Part shown: in pieces, positions 1 through 8,005 of the stretch
Layout: the number at the start of each line of letters is the position of its first letter
How positions within the stretch are numbered: position 1 is the stretch's first letter
Source: Streptomyces sp. S465
GTDB taxonomy: Bacteria; Actinomycetota; Actinomycetes; Streptomycetales; Streptomycetaceae
Reading direction: 5' to 3'
Assembly (NCBI RefSeq): GCF_026898115.1
Contig: NZ_CP114036.1
Location: forward strand, 7,062,001-7,126,000
DNA: 64,000 nt
Program-made: the position numbers and the translations under genes
Notes under the pieces: model-generated
Databases searched by the model: none
What the model saw: the letters and a program-made list of their open reading frames with translations, nothing else
Told to the model about the DNA's origin: nothing

Positions 1-105
1 CCGGCCCGGCATCCGGCATCAACGCCCTCGTACGGGGGTCGGTCTTCTGGAGGGAGGGCCGCCGGAGCGGTACGGGTGCCGGCGGCACGAGCGCGGAACG
101 CGACA

Positions 106-144
106 AGCGCCGGGCGGGCCGATTTCTCGGGCTCACCCGGCGCT
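106..144 (-). terminator. hairpin after fadB
   Basis: A 9-bp inverted repeat (AGCGCCGGG at 106-114, CCCGGCGCT at 136-144) with an inner CCGA/TCGG stem lies just past the fadB stop codon on the minus strand. It is a GC-rich hairpin without a T-run, the usual form in Streptomyces. The other bases of 1-162 show no gene. Confidence 0.5.
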
Positions 145-162
145 CGTCGCACCGCTTCGTCG

Positions 163-2292
163 TTACGCCGGGACGCTCGCCACGCCCGGAGCCAGGAACG
201 TCTTGCCGTTCACCCGCTCCGAGATGCCCTCGCGGTCCAGGTACGGCGTGATGCCGCCCAGGTGGAAGGGCCAGCCCGCGCCGGTGATCAGGCACAGGTC
301 GATGTCCTGCGCCTCGGCGACGACGCCCTCCTCGAGCATCAGGCCGATCTCCTGCGCCACGGCGTCCAGCACCCGGGCGCGCACCTGCTCCTCGGTCAGG
401 ACGGTGTCGCCCTGCTGGAGCAGCGCGGCGACCTCCGGGTCCAGCTCCGGCTTTCCGGAGTCGTGCACGTAGAAGCCGCGCTTGCCCGCCTCGACCACGC
501 GCTTGAGGTTCTCCGAGACCGTGAAGCGGTCCGGGAACGCGCCGTGCAGCGTCTCGGAGACGTGCAGACCGATCGCCGGGCCGACCAGCTCCAGCAGTAC
601 CAGCGGGGACATCGGCAGCCCCAGCGGCTCCACCGCGCGCTCGGCGACCTCGACCGGGGTGCCCTCGTCGATGACGTTCTGGATCTCGCCCATGAAGCGG
701 GTCAGGATCCGGTTGACCACGAACGCGGGGGCGTCCTTGACCAGGACGGCGGTCTTCTTCAGCTTCTTGGCCACGCCGAAGGCGGTGGCCAGCGCCGCGT
801 CATCGGTCTTCTCACCGCGGACGATCTCCAGCAGCGGCAGGATCGCGACCGGGTTGAAGAAGTGGAAGCCCACGACCCGCTCGGGGTGCTTGAGCTGGGA
901 CGCCATCTCGGACACCGACAGCGAGGAGGTGTTGGTGGCGAGGATGGCGTGCTCCGGCACGACCGCCTCGACCTCGGCGAACACCTGCTGCTTGACGCCC
1001 ATCTCCTCGAAGACGGCCTCGATGACGAAGTCGGCGTCAGAGAAGGCGGCGGCCTTGTCCAGCGACCCGGTCACCGCGGCCTTGAGCCGGTTGGCCTTGT
1101 CCTGGTTGATCCGGCCCTTGAGCAGCAGCTTGTCGATCTCGCCGTGGACATAGCCCACACCCTTGTCGACGCGCTCCTGGTCGATGTCGGTCAGCACGAC
1201 CGGCACCTCCAGCCGCCGCGCGAACAGCAGCGCCAGCTGCGAGGCCATCAGGCCCGCGCCCACGACACCCACCTTGGAGACCGGGCGCGCCAGCGACTTG
1301 TCCGGGGCGCCGGCCGGGCGCTTGCCGCGCTTCTGCACCAGGTTGAAAGCGTAGATGCCGCTGCGCAGCTCGCCGCCCATGATCAGGTCGGCGAGCGCCT
1401 TCTCCTCGGCCTCATAGCCGCGGGCGAGGTCGCCGTTGCGGGCGGCGTCGATGATCTCCAGCGCGCGGTAGGCGGCCGGGGCCGCCCCGTGCACCTTGCT
1501 GTCGGCGATGGCCCGGCCGCGCACGATGGCCTCGTGCCACGCGTCACCGCGGTCGATCTCGGGCCGTACGACCTCGATCTCGCCCTTGAGGACGGAGGCG
1601 GTCCAGATCAGCGACTGCTCCAGGAAGTCCGCGCCCTCGAAGATCGCGTCCGCGATCCCGAGCTCGTAGACCTGCTCGCCCCTCAGCTGCTTGTTCTGGT
1701 TGAGGGAGTTCTCGATGATGACCGAGACCGCGCGGTCGGCGCCGATCAGGTTCGGCAGCAGGGTGCAGCCGCCCCAGCCGGGGACCAGGCCCAGGAACAC
1801 CTCGGGCAGCGAGAAGGCGGGCAGGGCCGCGGAGACGGTGCGGTAGGAGCAGTGCAGCCCGACCTCGACGCCACCGCCCATCGCCGCGCCGTTGTAGTAC
1901 GCGAAGGTGGGCACGGCCAGGTTGGCCAGCCGCTTGAAGACGTCGTGGCCGCCCTTGGCGATGGCCAGCGCGTCCTCGTGGCGCTTCAGCAGCTCGACGC
2001 CCTTGAGGTCGGCGCCCACGGCGAAGATGAACGGCTTGCCGGTGATGCCGACACCGGTGATCTCGCCGTCCGCGGCCTCCTTCTCGACCTGGTCGATCGC
2101 CGTGTTGAGCTGGGCGAGCGAGGCCGGGCCGAAGGTGGTGGGCTTGGTGTGGTCCAGGCCGTTGTCCAGCGTGATGAGCGCGAACCGGCCCGCGCCCTGG
2201 GGGAGATCGAGGTGGCGGACGTGCGCCTGCGTCACGACCTCGCCTGGGAACAGCTCGGCCGCTCCCTTGAGAAGCTCTGCGGTGTTGGTCAC
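163..2292 (-). CDS. fadB: fatty-acid oxidation complex alpha subunit (enoyl-CoA hydratase / 3-hydroxyacyl-CoA dehydrogenase)
   Basis: This 709-residue protein should hydrate trans-2-enoyl-CoA and then oxidise the 3-hydroxyacyl-CoA with NAD+ in cytosolic beta-oxidation. The crotonase half comes first, with the conserved Glu pair at about E143 (GGGVEVG) and E164 (LPEVFLG). A Rossmann dehydrogenase follows, with VGVVGAGLM at about 341-349, catalytic His in GFHFFNP (H477) and Glu at E489, then a C-terminal dehydrogenase domain. The chosen GTG start overlaps the stop of the upstream thiolase gene (GTGA, 2289-2292), so the two form a translationally coupled pair. An in-frame ATG further upstream would lie inside the thiolase gene and is rejected. 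Confidence 0.95.
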   Translation of the reverse strand: MTNTAELLKGAAELFPGEVVTQAHVRHLDLPQGAGRFALITLDNGLDHTKPTTFGPASLAQLNTAIDQVEKEAADGEITGVGITGKPFIFAVGADLKGVELLKRHEDALAIAKGGHDVFKRLANLAVPTFAYYNGAAMGGGVEVGLHCSYRTVSAALPAFSLPEVFLGLVPGWGGCTLLPNLIGADRAVSVIIENSLNQNKQLRGEQVYELGIADAIFEGADFLEQSLIWTASVLKGEIEVVRPEIDRGDAWHEAIVRGRAIADSKVHGAAPAAYRALEIIDAARNGDLARGYEAEEKALADLIMGGELRSGIYAFNLVQKRGKRPAGAPDKSLARPVSKVGVVGAGLMASQLALLFARRLEVPVVLTDIDQERVDKGVGYVHGEIDKLLLKGRINQDKANRLKAAVTGSLDKAAAFSDADFVIEAVFEEMGVKQQVFAEVEAVVPEHAILATNTSSLSVSEMASQLKHPERVVGFHFFNPVAILPLLEIVRGEKTDDAALATAFGVAKKLKKTAVLVKDAPAFVVNRILTRFMGEIQNVIDEGTPVEVAERAVEPLGLPMSPLVLLELVGPAIGLHVSETLHGAFPDRFTVSENLKRVVEAGKRGFYVHDSGKPELDPEVAALLQQGDTVLTEEQVRARVLDAVAQEIGLMLEEGVVAEAQDIDLCLITGAGWPFHLGGITPYLDREGISERVNGKTFLAPGVASVPA

Positions 2293-3506
2293 TTGTTCCC
2301 CTCGAAGTGCGGGTTCTCCCAGATCACGGTGCCACCCATGCCGAAGCCGATGCACATGGTCGTGATGCCGTAACGGACCTGCGGCTGCTCTTCGAACTGC
2401 CGGGCCAGCTGCGTCATCAGCCGCACACCGGAGGAGGCCAGCGGATGGCCGAAGGCGATCGCGCCGCCGTACTGGTTGACGCGCGGATCGTCGTCCGCGA
2501 TGCCGTAGTGGTCCAGGAACGACAGGACCTGGACCGCGAACGCCTCGTTGATCTCGAACAGGCCGATGTCCTCGATCGACAGACCGGCCTTGGCGAGGGC
2601 CTTCTTGGTGGCCGGGACCGGGCCGTAGCCCATCACCTCGGGCTCGACGCCCGCGAAGGCGAAGGAGACCAGGCGCATCCGCACCGGCAGCCCCAGCTCC
2701 CGGGCGACGTCCTCGGCGGCGATCAGCGAGGCGGTGGCGCCGTCGTTGAGCCCCGCGGAGTTACCGGCGGTGATCCGGCCGTGCGGGCGGAACGGGGTCT
2801 TCAGCGAGGCCAGGCCCTCCAGTGTGGTGCCCGGCCGCATCGGCTCGTCGGCGGTCGCCAGGCCCCAGCCCAGTTCCCCGCCCTCGGGGCTGGTCCGGCG
2901 CACCGAGACCGGCACCAGGTCCTGCTGGATCTTGCCATTGGCGTACGCCTTGGCGGCCTTCTCCTGGCTGCGCACCGCGAACTCGTCGGCGCGCTCCTTG
3001 GTGAGGTGTGGCAGCCGGTCGTGGAGGTTCTCCGCCGTCATGCCCATGAACAGGGCCGACTCGTCGACCAGCTTCTCCGAGACGAAGCGCGGGTTGGGGT
3101 CGACGGCCTCGCCCATGGGGTGGCGGCCCATGTGCTCCACACCGCCCGCGACGACGGCGTCGTACGCGCCGAAGGCGATGGACCCGGCGGTCGTCGTCAC
3201 GGCCGTCATCGCACCGGCACACATCCGGTCGATGGCGTAGCCGGGGACCGACTGGGGCAGCCCGGCCAGGATGCCCGCGGTGCGGCCGATGGTCAGCCCC
3301 TGGTCGCCGATCTGCGTCGTCGCGGCGATGGCCACCTCGTCGATGCGCTCCGGCGGCAGGTCCGGGTTGCGGCGCAGCAGCTCCCGGATGCACTTGACGA
3401 CCAGGTCGTCGGCGCGGGTCTCGTGGTAGATGCCCTTCGGGCCCGCCTTGCCGAATGGGGTCCGGACGCCGTCGACGAAGACGACGTCCCTAGCGGTACG
3501 AGGCAC
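2289..3506 (-). CDS. fadA: acetyl-CoA C-acyltransferase (thiolase)
   Basis: A 405-residue thiolase that cleaves 3-ketoacyl-CoA with CoA in the last step of beta-oxidation. The nucleophile Cys lies in DRMCAGAM (C96). The C-terminal catalytic motifs GGAIAFGHPLASSG (H354) and MCIGFGMGG (C385) are intact, and the length is typical. The GTG start at 3506 has a strong upstream GGAGGAGAG, and homology begins right after it; longer in-frame extensions are arginine-rich and not thiolase-like. It is first in a two-gene minus-strand operon with fadB, overlapping it by four bases. Confidence 0.95.
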   Translation of the reverse strand: MPRTARDVVFVDGVRTPFGKAGPKGIYHETRADDLVVKCIRELLRRNPDLPPERIDEVAIAATTQIGDQGLTIGRTAGILAGLPQSVPGYAIDRMCAGAMTAVTTTAGSIAFGAYDAVVAGGVEHMGRHPMGEAVDPNPRFVSEKLVDESALFMGMTAENLHDRLPHLTKERADEFAVRSQEKAAKAYANGKIQQDLVPVSVRRTSPEGGELGWGLATADEPMRPGTTLEGLASLKTPFRPHGRITAGNSAGLNDGATASLIAAEDVARELGLPVRMRLVSFAFAGVEPEVMGYGPVPATKKALAKAGLSIEDIGLFEINEAFAVQVLSFLDHYGIADDDPRVNQYGGAIAFGHPLASSGVRLMTQLARQFEEQPQVRYGITTMCIGFGMGGTVIWENPHFEGNK

Positions 3507-3676
3507 GTTGGCTCTCCTCCAGGTGCGGGATGGCACTGCTGCGGGCACGCCCGGGGGCGCGCCGTCACACCCTCATGCTACTTATGAGTAACCAAGCTGC
3601 CCAGTCCTCGCGACCGGAGGGTTGAAGGTCACAGCCGTGGACCGGCGGCGCCCGCCGCCGGTCCACGCGCGTCACA

Positions 3677-4954
3677 TCACGCCGGGGGCGCCAGCAAGGC
3701 GGCCGTCAGCGCCGGGGTCACCTGGTCGATCTGCCAGGCGCGGGCGCCGTGACCAGCGAGAACGGAGGCGACCGCGTCCGCCGTCGGCTCGGCCGGCGGC
3801 TCCCAGCACAGCCGCCGGACGGTGTCCGGGGCGATCAGGTTCTCCTGCGGAAGATTCAGCTGTTCCGCCAGTTGGGTGACGGCCGCGCGCGCCGCGGCGA
3901 GCCGTGCCGCCGCGGCCGGGTCCTTGTCCGCCCACGCCCGGGGCGGGGGCGGCCCGGCCACCGGCTGGCCCGGCTGCGGAAGGTCTGCCTCGGGCAGGGC
4001 CCGCGCCCGGTCCACCGCGGCCTGCCACTGCTCCAGCTGACGCCGGCTCATCCGATGGCCGAAACCGCTCAGCGCGGCCAGCGCCCGGACGTTCGCGGGC
4101 AGGGCCAGCGCGGCCTCCACGATCGCCGCGTCGCCCAGCACCTTGCCCGGTGAGACATCGCGGCGCTGGGCGATCCGGTCCCGGGCCGTCCACAACTCGC
4201 GCACCACGGCCATCTGCCGGCGCCTTCGGATCTTGTGCATCCCCGACGTCCGCCGCCAGGGGTCCTTGCGCGGCGGGGCGGGCGGGGCCGCGGCGATGGC
4301 CGCGAACTCCTGGTGCGCCCAGTCCAGCTTGCCCTGCCGGGTCAGCTCCTCCTCCAGCGCGTCGCGCAGGTCGACCAGCAGCTCGACATCGAGCGCGGCG
4401 TAGTGCAGCCAGGGCTCGGGCAGCGGACGGGTGGACCAGTCGACGGCGGAGTGGCCCTTCTCCAGGGCGTATCCGAGGATGTTCTCGACCATGGCGCCCA
4501 GCCCCACCCGGGCGAAACCGGCCAGCCGGCCCGCGAGTTCGGTGTCGAAGATCCGGGACGGGATCATGCCTATGTCACGCAGACACGGCAGATCCTGGGT
4601 CGCGGCATGCAGCACCCACTCGGCGTCGGCGATCGCGGCGCCCAGACCCGACAGGTCGGGGCAGCCGACGGGGTCGATCAGTGCGGTCCCCGCTCCGGCC
4701 CGGCGCAGCTGGACCAGATAGGCCCGCTGCCCGTAGCGGTAGCCGGAGGCGCGCTCGGCGTCGACGGCCACCGGGCCATGGCCCGCGGCGAAGGCCGCGA
4801 CGACCTCGGCGAGCGCGTCCGCGTCGGCGGTGACGGGCGGGATGCCCTCACGCGGCTCCAGCAAGGGGACCGGCGCCGGGGGGAGGTCGTCCGGAGGGGC
4901 GCCCCCGGTGGTTCGCAGTGTCGTCTCTGCTGCGGTCTCTTGGGCGTCGGTCAC
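3677..4954 (-). CDS. RNase D-like 3'-5' exonuclease with HRDC domain
   Basis: A 425-residue DnaQ-fold nuclease, probably acting on RNA 3' ends. The exonuclease domain covers about residues 45-215: AVDAERASGYRYGQRAYLVQ carries the first D/E pair, later acidic residues lie in FDTELAGRLAGF, and LHYAALDVELLVDLR supplies the DEDDy-type Tyr and Asp. An HRDC helical domain follows at about 235-320 (LWTARDRIAQRRDVSPGKVL). The N-terminal 40 residues are low-complexity. The start is GTG. whiI lies upstream in the same direction, with a strong palindromic hairpin between them that argues for separate transcription. The biological substrate cannot be read from sequence. Confidence 0.85.
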   Translation of the reverse strand: MTDAQETAAETTLRTTGGAPPDDLPPAPVPLLEPREGIPPVTADADALAEVVAAFAAGHGPVAVDAERASGYRYGQRAYLVQLRRAGAGTALIDPVGCPDLSGLGAAIADAEWVLHAATQDLPCLRDIGMIPSRIFDTELAGRLAGFARVGLGAMVENILGYALEKGHSAVDWSTRPLPEPWLHYAALDVELLVDLRDALEEELTRQGKLDWAHQEFAAIAAAPPAPPRKDPWRRTSGMHKIRRRRQMAVVRELWTARDRIAQRRDVSPGKVLGDAAIVEAALALPANVRALAALSGFGHRMSRRQLEQWQAAVDRARALPEADLPQPGQPVAGPPPPRAWADKDPAAAARLAAARAAVTQLAEQLNLPQENLIAPDTVRRLCWEPPAEPTADAVASVLAGHGARAWQIDQVTPALTAALLAPPA

Positions 4955-4989
4955 CTGTCAAGGGTAGCTGTGTGCGGCGGTAACGCAGG

Positions 4990-5023
4990 GCGCCCGTCGA
5001 CGGAACGTTCCGTCGACGGGCGC
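4990..5023. terminator. 34-bp perfect palindrome between whiI and the RNase D-like gene
   Basis: Every base from 4990 to 5023 pairs in a perfect palindrome (arms begin GCGCCCGTCGACGGAA, centre AACGTT). It lies downstream of the whiI stop and upstream of the next gene on the same strand, so a terminator or processing hairpin is the simplest reading. Full symmetry would also suit a dimeric protein site. Confidence 0.6.
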
Positions 5024-5079
5024 GGGGACCGCCCCTTCGCAGGCGAACCGGGCCGGTGAGGGGCGCCGGGCGGTACAGC

Positions 5080-5739
5080 TCAGTGGATGATCCCGGTGCG
5101 CAGCGCGACCGCGACCATTCCGGCCCGGTCGCCGGTGCCGAGCTTGCGGGCGATCCGGGCGAGGTGACTCTTCACGGTGAGTGCGGACAGGCCCATCGAG
5201 ACGCCGATGGCCTTGTTGGACTGGCCCTCCGCAACCAGCCTCAGCACCTCGACCTCGCGGCCCGACAGCTCCCGGTAGCCGCCCGGGTGGCCGGGGGCGC
5301 CCGGCGGGCGACGGTGCATCCGGGCGGCGGCGCCGAGCGGGGTGGCGCCGGGACGGCCCGGGATGCCGAGGTTGGTGCGGGTGCCGGTGACGACGTAGCC
5401 CTTGACGCCACCGGCCAGCGCGTTCCGTACGGCGCCGATGTCATCGGCGGCGGACAGGGCCAGCCCGTTGGGCCAGCCCGCGGCGCGGGTCTCGGACAGC
5501 AGCGTCAGGCCGGAGCCGTCGGGGAGGTGGACGTCGGCGACGCAGATGTCGCGCGGGTTGCCGATACGGGGACGGGCCTCCGCGATGGACGACGCCTCGA
5601 TGACGTCGCGCACCCCGAGGGCCCACAGGTGACGGGTGACGGTGGAACGAACGCGGGGGTCGGCGACGACGACCATGGCCGTCGGCTTGTTCGGGCGGTA
5701 GGCGACCAGGCTGGACGGTTGCTCGAGGAGAACAGACAC
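5080..5739 (-). CDS. whiI: WhiI-type orphan response regulator (NarL/LuxR family)
   Basis: A 219-residue receiver plus LuxR-type HTH. The receiver runs about 20-120 and the HTH about 155-215 (LSGREVEVLRLVAEGQSNKA, LTVKSHLARIARKL). The phospho-acceptor position D69 (VADVHLPDG) is kept. The usual DD pair is A26-D27, and the conserved Lys after beta5 is Thr (GYVVTG, T118), so the phosphorylation pocket is atypical. WhiI is known as such an atypical regulator needed for sporulation, pairing with BldM; neighbouring genes agree with the S. coelicolor whiI locus as I recall it. No kinase gene is adjacent. The GTG start follows AGGAGG, and a sigma-WhiG-like promoter lies upstream. Confidence 0.85.
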   Translation of the reverse strand: MSVLLEQPSSLVAYRPNKPTAMVVVADPRVRSTVTRHLWALGVRDVIEASSIAEARPRIGNPRDICVADVHLPDGSGLTLLSETRAAGWPNGLALSAADDIGAVRNALAGGVKGYVVTGTRTNLGIPGRPGATPLGAAARMHRRPPGAPGHPGGYRELSGREVEVLRLVAEGQSNKAIGVSMGLSALTVKSHLARIARKLGTGDRAGMVAVALRTGIIH

Positions 5740-5776
5740 CAGGCCTCCTGGGAAGTGGTGGGACGGGTCACCACGT

Positions 5777-5804
5777 CCTTCGGCACCGATACGGTCCGGC
5801 TTTA
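5777..5804 (-). promoter_or_regulatory. sigma-WhiG-like promoter of whiI
   Basis: Read on the minus strand, TAAA (5801-5804) is followed after exactly 16 bases by GCCGAAGG (5777-5784). The flagellar-type sigma-WhiG consensus is TAAA-N15/16-GCCGATAA, so the -10 matches at six of eight positions. Transcription would begin roughly 30 bases before the GTG start. whiI is a known direct target of sigma-WhiG in S. coelicolor. Confidence 0.65.
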
Positions 5805-5850
5805 GAGAATGATCACGATTTGGTGAGTAACAATTCGGGCAATTAGGACG

Positions 5851-5864
5851 ACTGATCGATCAGT
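5851..5864. promoter_or_regulatory. 14-bp perfect palindrome upstream of whiI
   Basis: ACTGATCGATCAGT is a perfect palindrome about 112 bases before the whiI start and upstream of the WhiG-like promoter. It could be a dimeric regulator site; no protein can be assigned. Between it and the DUF3000 stop, 5887-5912 holds a CCCCCAGC...GCTGGGAGG stem-loop of a kind often dispersed in Streptomyces genomes. Confidence 0.35.
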
Positions 5865-6014
5865 GCTGGTCTTTTAGGCTCGGTTCTCCCCCAGCTACCG
5901 CTGGGAGGTGCCACCGGTCGGAAGACCCGAGAACCCGGGGACTCTGCGCTCAGCCAGGCACCGTAGCGGGGCGTCCCCGGCCGGAAGGTCCCCGTGCCGG
6001 GACCCCTACGGCAC

Positions 6015-6746
6015 TCAGCGTGCCTGGGGGCCCCGTCGCTGGGGCAGGGAGACGACCCCCGCCTCGGTGGTCCCTGCCGGGGGCAGGCCGGCGATCTGGC
6101 ACAGGAGGTCGCACCAGGCGGCCAGATGCGCCGCGGTGTCCGGCGCGCCCGGCGGTTCGGTGGTGCCCTCTGCCGTCGGCTCCGGAGGGCGCGGGCCGGG
6201 GTGGGCCGGTTCGGGGGCCGGGTGGTCGGACGGGGTCCAGGAGGCCCGGATCTCGATCCGGGTCGACGGCTCCCGCTCGCCCATCGCGCCGAAGTAGTGC
6301 GAGCTCGCCCGGGTGACCGTGCCGCTGGGCGCCCCGTAGGACAGGCCGCGTGCCTCCAGGGCGCCGGTGAGCCAGGACCAGCACACCTCGGGCAGCAGCG
6401 GATCCGCCGCGATCTCCGGCTCCAGGTCGGCGTGGACCAGCGTGACCAGGCGGAAGGTGCCGCGCCAGGCGTCGTGTCCGGCCGGGTCGTGCAGCAGGAT
6501 CAGCCGCCCCTCGGCCAGCTCCTCGTCGTCGCCGGACGCGCCGGTGACCACCGCCTCCAGCGCGTACGAGTAGGGTGCGAGCCGACGCGGGGGTGGGGTC
6601 GGATCGAGCTCCACCTCGGGCCGCACCCGCACACCGCGCAGCGCGGCGACGGCATGCCGGAAGGCGGGCGGGGTGTCCTCACCGCCCGCGTCCGTGCCGT
6701 CAGGGCCGTCAGCACCGTTCGAGAGGTGTCCTTGAACCGCTGCCAT
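6015..6746 (-). CDS. DUF3000 family protein
   Basis: A 243-residue conserved actinobacterial protein of unknown function. The conserved core starts after a short Asp/Gly-rich leader with FRHAVAALRGVRVRPEVELD and includes LAPYSYALEAVV, HDPAGHDAWRGTFRLVTLV, a WSWLTGAL segment and SSHYFGAMGER. A Pro-rich linker (about 180-205) precedes a C-terminal AAWCDLLCQIAGLPP segment. No signal peptide or membrane span is visible, so it is probably cytosolic. The ATG at 6746 was chosen because the family core starts soon after it; longer in-frame starts run into the divergent hemE promoter. It sits back to back with hemE, 91 bases apart. Confidence 0.85.
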   Translation of the reverse strand: MAAVQGHLSNGADGPDGTDAGGEDTPPAFRHAVAALRGVRVRPEVELDPTPPPRRLAPYSYALEAVVTGASGDDEELAEGRLILLHDPAGHDAWRGTFRLVTLVHADLEPEIAADPLLPEVCWSWLTGALEARGLSYGAPSGTVTRASSHYFGAMGEREPSTRIEIRASWTPSDHPAPEPAHPGPRPPEPTAEGTTEPPGAPDTAAHLAAWCDLLCQIAGLPPAGTTEAGVVSLPQRRGPQAR

Positions 6747-6837
6747 GCCCGGAAGACTAGGCGTAGTGAGGGCCCCAACCGGGGAGGAACACCCGGGTTG
6801 GCGGGTCACTCGTTCGGCCCGTGCGAAGATTTGGTGC

Positions 6838-7932
6838 ATGAGCCCCAACGAGCGGCCCTCGGGCCAGCAGCAGTCCGGCCGTGCCGCGGCCCGTGCCACA
6901 GCCGATTCGGCCTTCCTGCGGGCCTGCCGCCGGGAGCCGGTGCCTCATACACCGGTGTGGTTCATGCGGCAGGCGGGGCGCTCGCTCCCGGAGTACCGCA
7001 AGCTGCGTGAGGGCATCGCGATGCTCGACTCCTGCATGCGGCCCGACCTGATCACCGAGATCACCCTGCAGCCGGTGCGCCGGCACCGGGTGGACGCGGC
7101 GGTCTACTTCAGCGACATCGTCGTACCGCTCAAGGCCATCGGCGTCGACCTCGACATCAAGCCCGGTGTCGGGCCCGTCGTCGAGCGGCCGGTCCGCAGC
7201 CGGGCCGATCTGGAGCGGCTGCGCCCGCTCGACCCGGACGATGTGAAGTACGTCACCGAGGCCGTCGGGGCGCTCGTCGGCGAGCTCGGGCCGACCCCGC
7301 TCATCGGCTTCGCGGGCGCCCCCTTCACACTCGCCAGCTATCTGATCGAGGGCGGCCCCTCGCGCAACCACGAGCACACCAAGGCGCTCATGTACGGCGA
7401 CCCGGCGCTCTGGGCCGCCCTGCTCGACCGGCTCGCGGACATCACCTCCGCCTTCCTGAAGGTGCAGATCGAGGCGGGCGCCTCGGCGATCCAGCTCTTC
7501 GACTCCTGGGCGGGCGCCCTGGCCCCCGCCGACTACCGCCGCAGCGTGCTGCCCGCCTCCGCGAAGGTCTTCGAGGCCGTCGCCGGATACGGTGTGCCGC
7601 GCATCCACTTCGGTGTGGGCACCGGTGAGCTGCTCGGGCTGCTCGGCGAGGCGGGCGCGGACGTCGTCGGCGTCGACTGGCGGGTGCCGCTGGACGAGGC
7701 CGCCCGGCGGGTCGGCCCGGGCAAGGCCCTCCAGGGCAACCTGGACCCCGCCGTGCTCTTCGCCCCGCGTACGGCCGTCGAGGCCAAGGCGGACGAGGTG
7801 CTGGCGGCGGCCCGGGGGCTGGAGGGGCATATCTTCAACCTCGGCCACGGCGTTCTGCCCAGCACCGACCCGGACGCGCTGACCCGGCTCGTCGAATACG
7901 TGCACACCAGGAGCGAGGGCGGCGCGAACTGA
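6838..7932 (+). CDS. hemE: uroporphyrinogen decarboxylase
   Basis: A 364-residue enzyme that removes four carboxyl groups from uroporphyrinogen III to give coproporphyrinogen III. The family signature PVWFMRQAGRSLPEYR lies near the N-terminus, with AVYFSDIVVPLKAIG (substrate-binding Asp), LIGFAGAPFTLASYLIEGG, FDSWAGAL and the C-terminal FNLGHGVLPSTDPD. The start is the ATG at 6838; an upstream in-frame extension lacks family similarity. Its product feeds the coproporphyrin-dependent route, whose later enzymes hemY and hemQ lie 8 kb downstream on the same strand. Confidence 0.95.
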   Translation: MSPNERPSGQQQSGRAAARATADSAFLRACRREPVPHTPVWFMRQAGRSLPEYRKLREGIAMLDSCMRPDLITEITLQPVRRHRVDAAVYFSDIVVPLKAIGVDLDIKPGVGPVVERPVRSRADLERLRPLDPDDVKYVTEAVGALVGELGPTPLIGFAGAPFTLASYLIEGGPSRNHEHTKALMYGDPALWAALLDRLADITSAFLKVQIEAGASAIQLFDSWAGALAPADYRRSVLPASAKVFEAVAGYGVPRIHFGVGTGELLGLLGEAGADVVGVDWRVPLDEAARRVGPGKALQGNLDPAVLFAPRTAVEAKADEVLAAARGLEGHIFNLGHGVLPSTDPDALTRLVEYVHTRSEGGAN

Positions 7933-7955
7933 CCGGCGCCCCCGAGCGGCTCCCA

Positions 7956-7984
7956 GGGGCCGCCCCGGCTCCGGGCACGGCCCC
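7956..7984. terminator. bidirectional hairpin between convergent genes
   Basis: GGGGCCG (7956-7962) pairs with CGGCCCC (7978-7984), with an inner CCCGG/CCGGG stem. It lies between the stop of hemE (plus) and the stop of the flavoprotein gene (minus), so it can serve both transcripts. Confidence 0.5.
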
Positions 7985-8005
7985 GATACCGCCCGCGCGG
8001 CGGGC

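Noticed and set aside
76..2373. 765-codon plus-strand frame
   Set aside because: Antisense shadow of fadB with low-complexity Arg/Leu/Val composition.
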